This document shows, in pieces, positions 44,920-53,631 of a stretch of DNA of 64,000 bases. The first letter of the stretch is position 1; every line of letters starts with the position of its first letter. Location: contig NZ_CP080412.1 of assembly GCF_019457635.1 (NCBI RefSeq), positions 682,001-746,000 of the forward strand, in the 5' to 3' direction. The notes below the pieces were generated by a model. It saw only the letters and a program-made list of their open reading frames with translations, was not told the origin of the DNA and did not search any database. This DNA is from Shewanella mangrovisoli (lineage in GTDB: Bacteria; Pseudomonadota; Gammaproteobacteria; Enterobacterales; Shewanellaceae). The translations under genes and the position numbers were made by a program.

Positions 44920-45804
44920 TCAAGCGTTCTTTTTTCGCCGTTGTGACTGGTGCGATTGATGGGTTTCGAAGATGGCGGTGGCGACTATGATGGTTCCGCC
45001 TATCAGGGTGTTGAGATTCAACGCTTCGCCTAAGATCACTAATGCCAACATGGCTCCGTAGAAGGGTTGTAGGCAGGAGACTAACCCGACGGTTTTAGCG
45101 CTTAATTGGCGTAATGCCGAGGTGAATAACGCATGGGGCGCGGCGGTAAACACCACTCCGAGCAGCACTATCAAGCCCCAGGTCTCGAGGGAGATAGTCC
45201 GTAACTCGGTTTGATGCCAAGGCATAAGAAATACTGCCGCCACTAAGGTCTGATAAAACATGGCGTGGGGGCCGCTATATTGAGAAAAATAGCGTTTTTG
45301 CAGCAGGTTGCGGGCGGTAAATAACATCGCCGAGACAATTCCGACCGCAATCCCTAGGGTTGTATCGTTGCCAAGATTGGCTTCGGGGATCAATAGCACC
45401 ACGCCTATCAGCACTAAAACACCGCTGATAATATCCATCAGCTTGATTTTATTGCCTGTTAATAACGGCTCGGCAATGACTGTCATCACCGGGTAGGTGA
45501 AGAAGGCAATCATGCCGATGGCGACCGATGAGAGTTGCATCGCGGCAAAGTAGGTAACCCAGTGTAAGCTGACTATCACGCCTAAGCCGATAGCCACCAG
45601 ATAATCCTGTTTGCTGGCAAGGCTTAAGTATTTACCGCGGAATTTGATGAGTAATGCCAACACCAAGGCCGCGACCACACATCGTAAAAAGGTGATATCG
45701 AGTGCGCTTAAGGGGATTAACTTTGAAAACAAAGCTGTGCCGCCAAACATCAGCACAGCTAAGTGTAATTCGATTAATCCCGAAGGTTTAGCGGTCTGGC
45801 TCAA
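44920..45804 (-). CDS. EamA/DMT family transporter
   Basis: 294 residues with ten predicted membrane helices in two EamA repeats (for example LHLAVLMFGGTALFSKLIPLS and LITGL-like YPVMTVIAEPLL). The second-repeat signature LQPFYGAMLALVILGEALN sits at about 245-263. DMT exporters move metabolites out of the cell; the substrate is unknown. The start is a TTG at 45804 (MSQTAKPSGLIELHLAVLMFGG) with no clear ribosome site. It sits between psd and mscM, 14 bases after psd, an insertion relative to the E. coli order. Confidence 0.85.
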   Translation of the reverse strand: MSQTAKPSGLIELHLAVLMFGGTALFSKLIPLSALDITFLRCVVAALVLALLIKFRGKYLSLASKQDYLVAIGLGVIVSLHWVTYFAAMQLSSVAIGMIAFFTYPVMTVIAEPLLTGNKIKLMDIISGVLVLIGVVLLIPEANLGNDTTLGIAVGIVSAMLFTARNLLQKRYFSQYSGPHAMFYQTLVAAVFLMPWHQTELRTISLETWGLIVLLGVVFTAAPHALFTSALRQLSAKTVGLVSCLQPFYGAMLALVILGEALNLNTLIGGTIIVATAIFETHQSHQSQRRKKNA

Positions 45805-45818
45805 TTGGGTCGCCGTAG

Positions 45819-46697
45819 TTAGTCGGCTGACGCCTGATTTTTCAGATTAGCAAAGGCTTGACCCATACGCGTTACGGCCTCGGGCTCAACGCCTTCGGCG
45901 AAGGTGTCGATAGCATCTTTGGCAAACAGCATGACGACGGTACTGCCAAGCTTGAAGCGGCCCATTTCTTCGCCTTTATCTAAGGTAATGGCGTCTGGAC
46001 CTACTGTTGGGTATTCCCATGTGAACACTTGCTTACCCGTTGGCGGCGTAATAGTGCCTGCCCACACGGTTTCAATACTGGCCACAATGGTCGCACCTAC
46101 TAATACCATAGCTAGCGGGCCAAGTTCGGTTTCAAAAATTGCTACAACACGTTCGTTGCGAGCAAATAGGCCTGGCACATGGCGCGCCGTTAAGGGGTTA
46201 ACGGAAAACAGTTCACCCGGCACATAGGTCATCTTCGACAATGTGCCCTTAATCGGCATATGGATGCGGTGATAATCCTTGGGAGCCAGATAAATGGTCG
46301 CAAAATCCCCACCTTCGAAGCGTTTAGCATCTTCGGCTTGGTCGCCCAGTAGGGTGAGTGAAGAATAGTGATGGCCTTTAGCTTGGAAAATACGACCATC
46401 CTTGATGGGGCCGAGTTGGCTAACGGCACCATCAACCGGGTGCACCATGATGTTGGCCGCAGTATTAATTGGGCGAATACCAGGCTTAAGTGCACGGGTA
46501 AAAAAGTCGTTGAAGCTTTTATAGGCTTCGGGTTCGCTCTGAGCCGCTTCGCTCATATCGATTTTATATTGTTTGATAAACCATTTAATCGCGGCAGTCG
46601 TTAATGCGCCAGCTTCGGAAGCGGCAAGTTTACCGACTAAGCGAGATAACAGGTGCTTTGGCAGCATGTACTGCAGCGCAATTTTAACTTTATCCAA
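45819..46697 (-). CDS. psd: Phosphatidylserine decarboxylase proenzyme
   Basis: 292-residue inner-membrane enzyme that makes phosphatidylethanolamine from phosphatidylserine. The self-cleavage motif LGST (in [12 protein letters not shown], about 250-253) generates the pyruvoyl group on the Ser. The opening [24 protein letters not shown] and the [18 protein letters not shown] and [11 protein letters not shown] segments match the family, with usual length. It lies 80 bases downstream of rsgA and just before the EamA transporter. Confidence 0.96.
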   Translation of the reverse strand: MDKVKIALQYMLPKHLLSRLVGKLAASEAGALTTAAIKWFIKQYKIDMSEAAQSEPEAYKSFNDFFTRALKPGIRPINTAANIMVHPVDGAVSQLGPIKDGRIFQAKGHHYSSLTLLGDQAEDAKRFEGGDFATIYLAPKDYHRIHMPIKGTLSKMTYVPGELFSVNPLTARHVPGLFARNERVVAIFETELGPLAMVLVGATIVASIETVWAGTITPPTGKQVFTWEYPTVGPDAITLDKGEEMGRFKLGSTVVMLFAKDAIDTFAEGVEPEAVTRMGQAFANLKNQASAD

Positions 46698-46777
46698 TTT
46701 ATGTTCCTTTCCTTTATGTTGCTCAACTTAGGTTGAGACTTGTTTTACGTTAATTTTATGCGAAACGATGGCGTTAG

Positions 46778-47842
46778 TTATTCATCGCTTTGGGCACGAA
46801 AATGCCGTGCATGGCGCTGCTCATCTAGACTTGCGATAATTCGATGGTAGTTATTAAAGCGATCTTCGCTAATTTTACCCGCATCGACGGCGGCTTTTAA
46901 GGCGCAGCCAGGGTCATCGCCATGCTTACAATCGCGGAATTTGCAGCCACCTAAAAAGTCTCTAAATTCGATAAAACACCAACCGACACGTTGGGCGGGT
47001 AAGTGCCAGAGGGCAAATTCGCGCACACCGGGGGAATCGATTAAATCACCACCGCTGGGTAAATGCAGCAACTTAGCCGTGGTGGTCGTGTGTTGACCCA
47101 GCCCCGAGTTGTCGGAGACATCGCCCACCAGTAATTCGGCTTCGGGCAGTAAGGCATTGACCAGTGAAGATTTACCTACACCAGACTGACCGGCAAATAC
47201 GCTCACTTTATCTTTCAGCAGGGCTTTAATGGTATCTAAGCCTTCGCCTAATTTACTGCTGACCTTATACACGGGATAACCGATGGCTTCGTAGCGCTTT
47301 AAGGCGGCTTCGATGGCGGGGGTTTCTTCTGGCGTTAGCAGATCAATTTTATTCAAAATGATGATCGGTGGAATATCCGTGTCTTCGGCTGCCACTAAGT
47401 AGCGGTCGATAATCTGGGTGGTAAAGCTAGGCAATACCGAAGACACAATCAAAATTTGGTCGATATTCGAGGCGATAATTTTCACGCCATCGTATAAGTC
47501 GGGACGCGAGAGGGAAGAGCGTCTTGGGTGTACCGCTTCAACAATGCCGGCAATGCCACTGTTGGCTTGGGTTTCAATGGCGAGGCGTACAATCACTTTA
47601 TCGCCGGTGACTAAGCTCTTAATGGTGCGGCGAATATTGCAGCGCACGATTTGGCCATCTTCGGTTTCAATATCGGCATGTTGGCCAAAGCGGGAGATCA
47701 CGGTTCCGCTCTGTTCTGGGCCGAGTGAGCTATCCTGTAACTCAGGCGCATTTTTATCACCATGGTCACGATTGAGGCGTTTCTCGTGATTGGCGCGCAT
47801 ACGGCGTAATTGGCCTTGGCTTAGGGGTTTCTTTTTACTCAC
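46778..47842 (-). CDS. rsgA: Ribosome small-subunit-dependent GTPase RsgA
   Basis: 354-residue circularly permuted GTPase that helps mature the 30S subunit. The permuted motif order is visible: NKIDL (G4) at about 161, GQSGVGKSSLVNAL (G1) at about 219, DSPGVREF (G3) at about 269, then the zinc knuckle CKFRDCKHGDDPGC at about 306-319. The basic N-terminus (MSKKKPLSQGQLRRMRANHEKRL) is typical. It heads the minus-strand run to psd, and its start is divergent from orn across 112 bases. Confidence 0.97.
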   Translation of the reverse strand: MSKKKPLSQGQLRRMRANHEKRLNRDHGDKNAPELQDSSLGPEQSGTVISRFGQHADIETEDGQIVRCNIRRTIKSLVTGDKVIVRLAIETQANSGIAGIVEAVHPRRSSLSRPDLYDGVKIIASNIDQILIVSSVLPSFTTQIIDRYLVAAEDTDIPPIIILNKIDLLTPEETPAIEAALKRYEAIGYPVYKVSSKLGEGLDTIKALLKDKVSVFAGQSGVGKSSLVNALLPEAELLVGDVSDNSGLGQHTTTTAKLLHLPSGGDLIDSPGVREFALWHLPAQRVGWCFIEFRDFLGGCKFRDCKHGDDPGCALKAAVDAGKISEDRFNNYHRIIASLDEQRHARHFRAQSDE

Positions 47843-47954
47843 TGATTTGTCTTCGTCAATTAGATGATTTTTTGTGTCTGAAAAAAGCAGTATGATACAC
47901 GCTCTTGAATAAAAAAGCCTGAATTTAGGCTAACTGACATGATAAGGCTGAATT

Positions 47955-48500
47955 ATGGCGGCGGACGCGAATAATCTCATTTGGATCGATCTCGAAATGA
48001 CAGGGTTAGAACCCGATGTCGATAGAGTCATTGAAATTGCTACCTTAGTAACAGACCAAGAACTCAATATTATCGGTCAGGGGCCTGTGATTGCTATTCA
48101 TCAATCGGATGATGTGCTGGCGGCCATGGATGATTGGAACCAAAAACACCACGGTGAATCGGGTCTGATAGATAGAGTGCGTGCTAGCCAAGTGAATGAA
48201 GCACAAGCGGTTGCACAAACCATCGCATTTTTAGAGCAATATGTGCCTAAGGGCGCTTCACCTATGTGCGGTAACAGCGTGGGTCAGGACCGTCGCTTCT
48301 TAAATCGTTATATGCGTGAACTGGAGGACTACTTCCATTACCGCAATCTCGACGTGAGCACGGTAAAAGAGTTAGTGAAGCGTTGGAGCCCAGAAACCAT
48401 GGCGGGTTTCAAAAAGCAAAATACTCACCAAGCGCTGCAAGATATCCAAGAGTCGATCGCGGAATTACAGTATTACCGCAGCAAAGTATTTAAAATTTGA
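47955..48500 (+). CDS. orn: Oligoribonuclease
   Basis: 181-residue DEDDh 3'-5' exoribonuclease that degrades 2-5 nt RNAs to mononucleotides and finishes pGpG breakdown from c-di-GMP. The metal ligands are seen in [14 protein letters not shown] (about 8-21), [13 protein letters not shown] (about 110-122) and the final His-Asp of [13 protein letters not shown] (about 154-166). The ATG follows AAGG by about 8 bases. It stands between divergent rsgA and the tRNA-Gly cluster, as in E. coli. With several EAL/GGDEF proteins in the window it is the likely last step of their signal's removal. Confidence 0.97.
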   Translation: MAADANNLIWIDLEMTGLEPDVDRVIEIATLVTDQELNIIGQGPVIAIHQSDDVLAAMDDWNQKHHGESGLIDRVRASQVNEAQAVAQTIAFLEQYVPKGASPMCGNSVGQDRRFLNRYMRELEDYFHYRNLDVSTVKELVKRWSPETMAGFKKQNTHQALQDIQESIAELQYYRSKVFKI

Positions 48501-48530
48501 CCGATCAGCAGATAAATCTGCAAGAAGGGG

Positions 48531-48558
48531 TTGCAGCCGCATAAATTTTTCATATAAT
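48531..48558 (+). promoter_or_regulatory. Promoter of the tRNA-Gly cluster
   Basis: TTGCAG (48531-48536) and a perfect TATAAT (48553-48558) are 16 bases apart, about 60 bases before the first tRNA. The following GCGGCC is a GC-rich discriminator, the feature associated with stringent (ppGpp) control of stable RNA promoters. Confidence 0.7.
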
Positions 48559-48617
48559 GCGGCCTCAACTTTTTGATGCGGACACGAAGTGCTGCTCATA
48601 TAAGTGATTTAGTGATT

Positions 48618-48693
48618 GCGACATTAGCTCAGTTGGTAGAGCGATACCTTGCCAAGGTATAGGTCATCGGTTCGAACCCGATATGTCGCTCCA
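48618..48693 (+). tRNA. tRNA-Gly (GCC), copy 1
   Basis: 76 nt with encoded CCA. The acceptor stem pairs GCGACAT with ATGTCGC. The anticodon stem ATACC/GGTAT encloses TTGCCAA, anticodon GCC, reading GGC and GGU. The T-arm has GGTTCGAACCC. First of four identical genes, as in the glyVXY region beside E. coli orn. Confidence 0.97.
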
Positions 48694-48737
48694 AATACAA
48701 ATTTAGTGATTCACCAAGTCATTAAATACAAAATTAT

Positions 48738-48813
48738 GCGACATTAGCTCAGTTGGTAGAGCGATACCTTGCCAAGGTATAGGTCATCGGTTCGAACCCG
48801 ATATGTCGCTCCA
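48738..48813 (+). tRNA. tRNA-Gly (GCC), copy 2
   Basis: Identical in sequence to copy 1, 44 bases downstream, with encoded CCA and anticodon GCC. Confidence 0.97.
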
Positions 48814-48845
48814 ATTTCAGACGGTTACAGTCTTAAAACGTAAAT

Positions 48846-48921
48846 GCGACATTAGCTCAGTTGGTAGAGCGATACCTTGCCAAGGTATAGGTCATCGGTT
48901 CGAACCCGATATGTCGCTCCA
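48846..48921 (+). tRNA. tRNA-Gly (GCC), copy 3
   Basis: Identical to copies 1 and 2. It follows a different, 32-base spacer, and its own downstream spacer repeats the one after copy 1. Confidence 0.97.
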
Positions 48922-48966
48922 AATACAAATTTAGTGATTCACCAAGTCATTAAATACAAAAATTAT

Positions 48967-49042
48967 GCGACATTAGCTCAGTTGGTAGAGCGATACCTTG
49001 CCAAGGTATAGGTCATCGGTTCGAACCCGATATGTCGCTCCA
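48967..49042 (+). tRNA. tRNA-Gly (GCC), copy 4
   Basis: Identical to the other copies. A T-run (six T at about 49045-49050) directly follows the CCA, suiting transcript termination or processing. Confidence 0.97.
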
Positions 49043-49481
49043 ATTTTTTCTCGTAAGCCTCCCCATTAAATTTTCTCCATTTCTAACTGATATATCACAA
49101 CTTACGTAGCGCTATTTTGCTCTTCTGCCTACTTAGTATGACTGTTTCGTTCTTGATTGTTCGAAGCGCTTTTTTAGCACTTCATCGCTGTAATTTATTA
49201 ATCTTTGTTTGCACGGTTATTTTTAATGCTAATGCGGTCAAGTGCTGCAGGATTTGCCTGCTCTGCGGCTGTTATCGCTGATGTTTTCTATTTTGTAAAA
49301 AATAAAACAGCAAGGTTAATGCGTGATCTGCGCCTTGTTTCTTCAAGATTTCCTAAATTAGGTGGCGTTGCGAAAGTTAAATTATGACCTTGTTCAAATA
49401 TTCGCAACGCTTTTACTTACATAATGAATCCAGACAAAGTTAATAGCGCCAAGTAGTTGGCTTAACACTGGAGTGCATTAT
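49043..49481. other. Intergenic region after the tRNA cluster
   Basis: 439 AT-rich bases. An open stretch at 49205-49387 has no ribosome site or coding character and is not called. E. coli carries queG at this place; nothing resembling it is left here. Confidence 0.6.
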
Positions 49482-49937
49482 ATGCGTATTCAACAATTGC
49501 GTGATTTACTTGAGTATGTGGCGAACTGCCGCTTAGATATGGCGCAACTCTATGGCCGACTGAACAATCAGGCCGATTCTGCCCGCGTGAAGATGATGCT
49601 GGAATATTTTGAGTCTCACCAAAAACATGTGGCTGAAAAATTGCGTGATTATATGGATGAGGCGCCGGTTAGAGTATTAGATACTTGGTATAAAGACTTT
49701 GTATTTGAAGACTTTACCAAGCGCTGCCAAGACACCATGTTGCCCGCCAATATGACTGAAGATGATGTTCTGAATCTGCACCTCGATTTAGAAAATAGAC
49801 TAATTGGCTTATTGGAAAAAACCGTTAACTCAACGACTGCCGAAGATGCTCGTACCGCACTAGAGGGCCTGATTCGAGTGGAGAAAACTCAGCAGCAACG
49901 TCTAGTGCATAGCACGATTCGGATGGATGATATCTAA
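49482..49937 (+). CDS. Small helical-bundle protein of unknown function
   Basis: 151 residues, predicted all-helical, cytoplasmic. Repeated long helices (IQQLRDLLEYVANCRLDMAQLYGRL, DSARVKMMLEYFESHQKHVAEKLRDYM, LHLDLENRLIGLLEKTV) with Glu/His at helix faces (ESHQKHVAEKL) resemble ferritin-like four-helix bundles. No complete di-iron ExxH pair set can be confirmed. GGAG at 49470-49473 fixes the ATG at 49482. It sits alone between the tRNA cluster and nnr, and is followed by a terminator. Confidence 0.7.
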   Translation: MRIQQLRDLLEYVANCRLDMAQLYGRLNNQADSARVKMMLEYFESHQKHVAEKLRDYMDEAPVRVLDTWYKDFVFEDFTKRCQDTMLPANMTEDDVLNLHLDLENRLIGLLEKTVNSTTAEDARTALEGLIRVEKTQQQRLVHSTIRMDDI

Positions 49938-49958
49938 TCAGATGTCGAATGACCTTTC

Positions 49959-49985
49959 AAAGCCAGCGCAATGCTGGCTTTGTTG
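49959..49985 (+). terminator. Intrinsic terminator after the helical-bundle gene
   Basis: AAAGCCAGC (49959-49967), loop GCAAT, GCTGGCTTT (49973-49981), then GTTGT. A 9-bp perfect stem. Confidence 0.82.
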
Positions 49986-50181
49986 TCTTTACCGGATGAG
50001 TATTTTTCACTTTGGATGCTTTTTGCATGGCAACTGATTTACGTCATAATTTTTTGGGACGGTTTTTGCTACTTTCTTGATCTCATTGGTTGATTTGACC
50101 TTGTAATGCTTGGTTCTCACCAATAACAGGGTGTGTTAGGTGAGCAGTCCTTTTGATTATTTGTCGCGCAGGAGATCCTCT

Positions 50182-51681
50182 ATGGCACAAGATTTATCGA
50201 GTTTACCCACAGCGCTTTATACGCAGCAGCAGGTGAGAACCGCCGAATTGCTCGCTGTTTCAGAAGGGGAAACCACTTTATATCAATTAGTTGAACGTGC
50301 TGGACGGGCGGCATTTGAGTGCTTCATCCAACAGCGTGAACTGTATCCTCAGCTTGAAGGAATGCCTTTACTGGTATTAGCGGGTAGCGGCAATAATGGC
50401 GCCGATGCGCTAGTTTGCGCGCGCCTAGCCTTAGAAGCAGGGCATCAGGTCAAGGTTTACTTGCTCAAGACCCAAGGTACAGCAGAATTTGAGCAAGCAC
50501 TTTCTGCCTATCTTAACCAGGGCGGTGTTATCGATTCCCCCAATATCGAAGCGATACAGCAGGCGCCGATCATTATCGATGGGCTACTGGGCACGGGAGT
50601 TAAGGGCGCCGTGCGTGAGGAATTGATCGCACTAATCTGTGCGATCAATCAGAGTGACGCTTGGGTGCTGAGTTTAGATCTGCCTTCGGGGATTGTTGCC
50701 GATACCGGCGTAGCCCTTCACGTCGCCGTGATGGCGGATGTCACTCTGTGCTTTGGAGGGTTAAAGCAGGGGCTTTTGACCAGTAAGGCGAGACACCACT
50801 GCGGCCATTTGACCTTTGCCGATCTGGGATTAACGCCTTTTTTCGATGTTGAGAGTGCAACGCGAGTCGGCGGTGAAATGTTAAAAAGCCATTTTGCCGC
50901 AAGAGCACGGGACAGCCACAAGGGGCAATCGGGCAAGGTAACGCTGATAGGTGGTGATTTTGGTATGGCAGGAGCCATTCGCCTAGCCAGTGAAGCCTGT
51001 TTACGTGCGGGCGCCGGATTGGTGACTGTGATCAGCAGGCCTGAACATCAACTGACAGTAAACGTCTCGCGCCCCGAATTGATGTTTTGGGGCTGTGAAC
51101 TGGTCGATATGGAAGTCTATCTGCGCCTAGGTTGGGCACAAGTGGTGGTACTTGGCCCAGGTTTAGGAAAACACGACTGGGGTTATAACTTGTTTAAAGC
51201 CGCGGGCTTAAGTGATAAACCCTGTGTGCTCGATGCCGATGCTCTGAATCTGCTCAGTCAAGAACCGCGCAGGCAAACTAACTGGGTACTCACGCCTCAT
51301 CCCGGGGAAGCTGCGCGGCTCTTGGGATGCAGTGTCGCCGACATTGAGCAGGATAGATTTGCTGCCGTGCGTGCTCTGCAGCAAAAATATGGTGGTGTGG
51401 TGCTGCTCAAAGGTGCGGGTACAGTCATTTTTGATGGAAAACAGATGGTCGTGGCACCTGTTGGAAATCCTGGGCTTGCGAGTGGTGGGTGCGGCGATGT
51501 GTTATCTGGTATTATAGGCGCACTTATGGCTCAAGGAATGGATAACATGCAGGCGACCGTTGTTGGGGTTGTCGTTCATGGCTGCGCGGCGGATCTGGCT
51601 GCAGTGCAGGGTGAACGGGGCATGTTAGCCAGCGATTTGATGCCTTTTATTCGCCAATTAGTAAATAGTGATTTACTCTAG
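50182..51681 (+). CDS. nnr: Bifunctional NAD(P)HX epimerase/dehydratase
   Basis: 499 residues, repairing hydrated NADH/NADPH. The N-terminal YjeF epimerase domain (about 15-215) has LAGSGNNGADALVCARL, GLLGTGVKG and LDLPSGIVADTG. The C-terminal ADP-dependent dehydratase domain (about 230-495) has LGPGLGKHDWG, VLDADALNLL, TPHPGEAARLLG and GGCGDVLSGIIGALMAQG. The ATG at 50182 has AGGAG 7 bases upstream; the frame also allows a GTG at 50140. It leads the nnr-tsaE-amiB-mutL-miaA-hfq-hflXKC cluster. Confidence 0.95.
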   Translation: MAQDLSSLPTALYTQQQVRTAELLAVSEGETTLYQLVERAGRAAFECFIQQRELYPQLEGMPLLVLAGSGNNGADALVCARLALEAGHQVKVYLLKTQGTAEFEQALSAYLNQGGVIDSPNIEAIQQAPIIIDGLLGTGVKGAVREELIALICAINQSDAWVLSLDLPSGIVADTGVALHVAVMADVTLCFGGLKQGLLTSKARHHCGHLTFADLGLTPFFDVESATRVGGEMLKSHFAARARDSHKGQSGKVTLIGGDFGMAGAIRLASEACLRAGAGLVTVISRPEHQLTVNVSRPELMFWGCELVDMEVYLRLGWAQVVVLGPGLGKHDWGYNLFKAAGLSDKPCVLDADALNLLSQEPRRQTNWVLTPHPGEAARLLGCSVADIEQDRFAAVRALQQKYGGVVLLKGAGTVIFDGKQMVVAPVGNPGLASGGCGDVLSGIIGALMAQGMDNMQATVVGVVVHGCAADLAAVQGERGMLASDLMPFIRQLVNSDLL

Positions 51682-51690
51682 GCGCTGTAA

Positions 51691-51723
51691 AACTTAAGCG
51701 CAGGACATTCCCGCGCTTAAGTT
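51691..51723 (+). other. Hairpin between nnr and tsaE
   Basis: AACTTAAGCGC (51691-51701) and GCGCTTAAGTT (51713-51723) form an 11-bp perfect stem with an 11-base loop, right after the nnr stop. No T-run follows, so it may be a processing or stability element rather than a terminator. Confidence 0.5.
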
Positions 51724-51759
51724 GCCTCCTCCATCCATAACAGCAGTGATAAAGCGGAA

Positions 51760-52218
51760 ATGACAGAGTTAACCTTTCAATTAAATAACGAAGACGAGAC
51801 TATTGCGGTTGGGCAAAAATTGGCCCGCCATATTCAAGCGCCTTTGACTCTGTATTTGACGGGGGATTTAGGGGCGGGTAAAACCACTCTGAGCCGCGGG
51901 TTAATCCAAGGATTAGGGCATAAAGGAGCGGTAAAGAGCCCAACCTACACTTTAGTTGAACCTTATGAGCTAGACGGTGTCGAAGTTTATCATTTTGATT
52001 TGTATCGTTTAAACGATCCTGAAGAACTCGAGTTCATGGGGATCCGTGATTACTTTACCGATAGCAGTCTGTGCATTGTGGAATGGCCCGACAAAGGTCA
52101 TGGACTCTTGCCCGATGCCGATATTCACCTGCATTTAAATTATGTTAACCAAGGACGTGAAATCCAAATTCGAGCCTTAACAGAATCAGGTAAAAAGCTA
52201 TTAGCCGCAATAAAATAA
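51760..52218 (+). CDS. tsaE: tRNA threonylcarbamoyladenosine synthesis ATPase TsaE
   Basis: 152-residue cytoplasmic P-loop ATPase that works with TsaB, TsaC and TsaD to make the t6A37 modification of ANN-decoding tRNAs. Walker A LTGDLGAGKTTLSRGLIQGLG is at about 33-53. SPTYTLVEPYE (about 61-71), VYHFDLYRLNDPEELEFMGI (about 76-95) and the final IVEWPDKG (about 106-113) are family landmarks. Length and context (between nnr and amiB) are as in E. coli. Confidence 0.96.
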   Translation: MTELTFQLNNEDETIAVGQKLARHIQAPLTLYLTGDLGAGKTTLSRGLIQGLGHKGAVKSPTYTLVEPYELDGVEVYHFDLYRLNDPEELEFMGIRDYFTDSSLCIVEWPDKGHGLLPDADIHLHLNYVNQGREIQIRALTESGKKLLAAIK

Positions 52219-52226
52219 AAACAAAG

Positions 52227-53618
52227 ATGACTAAAAATAAGCATTACTTTCAGACTATTACTCTTTTTCTGTGCGCTTTTTTTGCTGTGGCGGCCCATGC
52301 TGCTAACCAGCTTGAGGGCGTGCGTATTTGGGCTGCCCCCGAGTCGACCCGGGTGGTGTTCGATTTGAGCGAAGCGCCTAATTACACTTATTTTTCCCTC
52401 GATGGGCCCAATCGTTTGGTGGTCGACCTTAAAAAGGCGTCGACAAAACTGAGCCTGAAAAATATCGATAACAACAGTAAATTGGTTAAAGGGGTTCGCG
52501 TCAGCAAATCACCCACTAAAGGTGATTTACGTTTGGTGATCGATCTGGTTAAGCCATTAAATGCTAACCTGTTTTCTCTTCCCGAAACGGCGCCCTATGG
52601 CAATCGTCTGGTGGTGGATCTCGAGGATAAAACCTTAACCACGGCGACAGCTGTGGTGAGTTCAACCCCAGTTAAAACGGTTACTCAATCGGCGCAATCC
52701 TCCCGTGATATTGTGGTGGCGATTGATGCGGGCCACGGTGGTGACGATCCTGGTTCTATTGGCCCATCAGGTGTTTACGAGAAAAAAGTCGCGCTAGAGA
52801 TAGCCAAAAGAGTGGCCAGTAAGATCAACGACACGCCGGGTATGCGCGCCGTGATGATCCGTACCGGCGATTACTTTGTGAATTTGAACAAGCGCTCTGA
52901 GCTCGCCCGTAACAGTAAGGCCGATTTACTGATTTCTATCCATGCCGATGCCTTTACCTCGCCCCAGCCAAAGGGGGCGTCTGTGTGGGTATTATCGATG
53001 CGCCGCGCGAATAGTGAAATTGGTCGTTGGTTGGAGCAAAAAGAGAAACACTCAGAACTCTTGGGTGGTGCTGGGGAAATTATCCAAAATACCGATAATG
53101 AACAGTACCTTGCAATGACTCTGCTCGACATGTCCATGAACAGTTCGATGGCAATAGGTCACTCTGTTGCTGGGGATATTCTCAAGGATCTCGGTTCAGT
53201 GACTGAGCTGCATAAGAGTCGCCCCGAGTCTGCGAGCCTTGCGGTATTAAAATCCCCCGATATTCCCTCCATTCTGGTGGAGACAGGATTTATCTCGAAT
53301 CCGAAGGAAGAAAGATTACTTAATAGCAGTCGCCATCAGGAAAGTATCGCAACCGCTATCTATAAAGGCGTTAGCCGTTATTTTCACAATAACCCGCCGG
53401 CAGATACCTTGCTCGCGAAGCGTAATAGCGGTGGCACTACGGCCAGCTCGAGCGCGAAATCCTCCTCGGGAAATATCAAGCACAAGGTGAGCCGCGGCGA
53501 GTCACTTTCGGCGATTGCTCAGCGTTATCAAGTGCCTATGGCTAGCATTAAGCGCGCCAATGGTATGAAGACGGATGTGGTACAACTCGGGCAAACACTC
53601 GTTATTCCTGAGAGTTAA
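52227..53618 (+). CDS. amiB: N-acetylmuramoyl-L-alanine amidase AmiB
   Basis: 463-residue periplasmic peptidoglycan amidase for daughter-cell separation. The signal peptide is about 1-26, followed by an AMIN domain (about 27-125) for septal targeting. The amidase_3 domain (about 165-390) has the zinc residues of [32 protein letters not shown] and the VETGFISNP glutamate. A Ser/Gly/Thr linker leads to one LysM domain (about 418-462, [17 protein letters not shown]). The active site is expected to be controlled by an EnvC/NlpD-type LysM partner. The next gene, mutL, starts 14 bases after its stop. Confidence 0.95.
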   Translation: MTKNKHYFQTITLFLCAFFAVAAHAANQLEGVRIWAAPESTRVVFDLSEAPNYTYFSLDGPNRLVVDLKKASTKLSLKNIDNNSKLVKGVRVSKSPTKGDLRLVIDLVKPLNANLFSLPETAPYGNRLVVDLEDKTLTTATAVVSSTPVKTVTQSAQSSRDIVVAIDAGHGGDDPGSIGPSGVYEKKVALEIAKRVASKINDTPGMRAVMIRTGDYFVNLNKRSELARNSKADLLISIHADAFTSPQPKGASVWVLSMRRANSEIGRWLEQKEKHSELLGGAGEIIQNTDNEQYLAMTLLDMSMNSSMAIGHSVAGDILKDLGSVTELHKSRPESASLAVLKSPDIPSILVETGFISNPKEERLLNSSRHQESIATAIYKGVSRYFHNNPPADTLLAKRNSGGTTASSSAKSSSGNIKHKVSRGESLSAIAQRYQVPMASIKRANGMKTDVVQLGQTLVIPES

Positions 53619-53631
53619 TAGGATGAAGTCT

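Noticed and set aside
47882-47954. Strong promoter between rsgA and orn
   Set aside because: TATGAT at 47891-47896 is a fair -10, but no -35 at normal spacing is convincing, so only the divergent arrangement is noted.
49205-49387. 60-codon open frame after the tRNA cluster
   Set aside because: No ribosome-binding site, biased and low-quality composition, and no recognisable motif. It probably reflects chance in AT-rich spacer.
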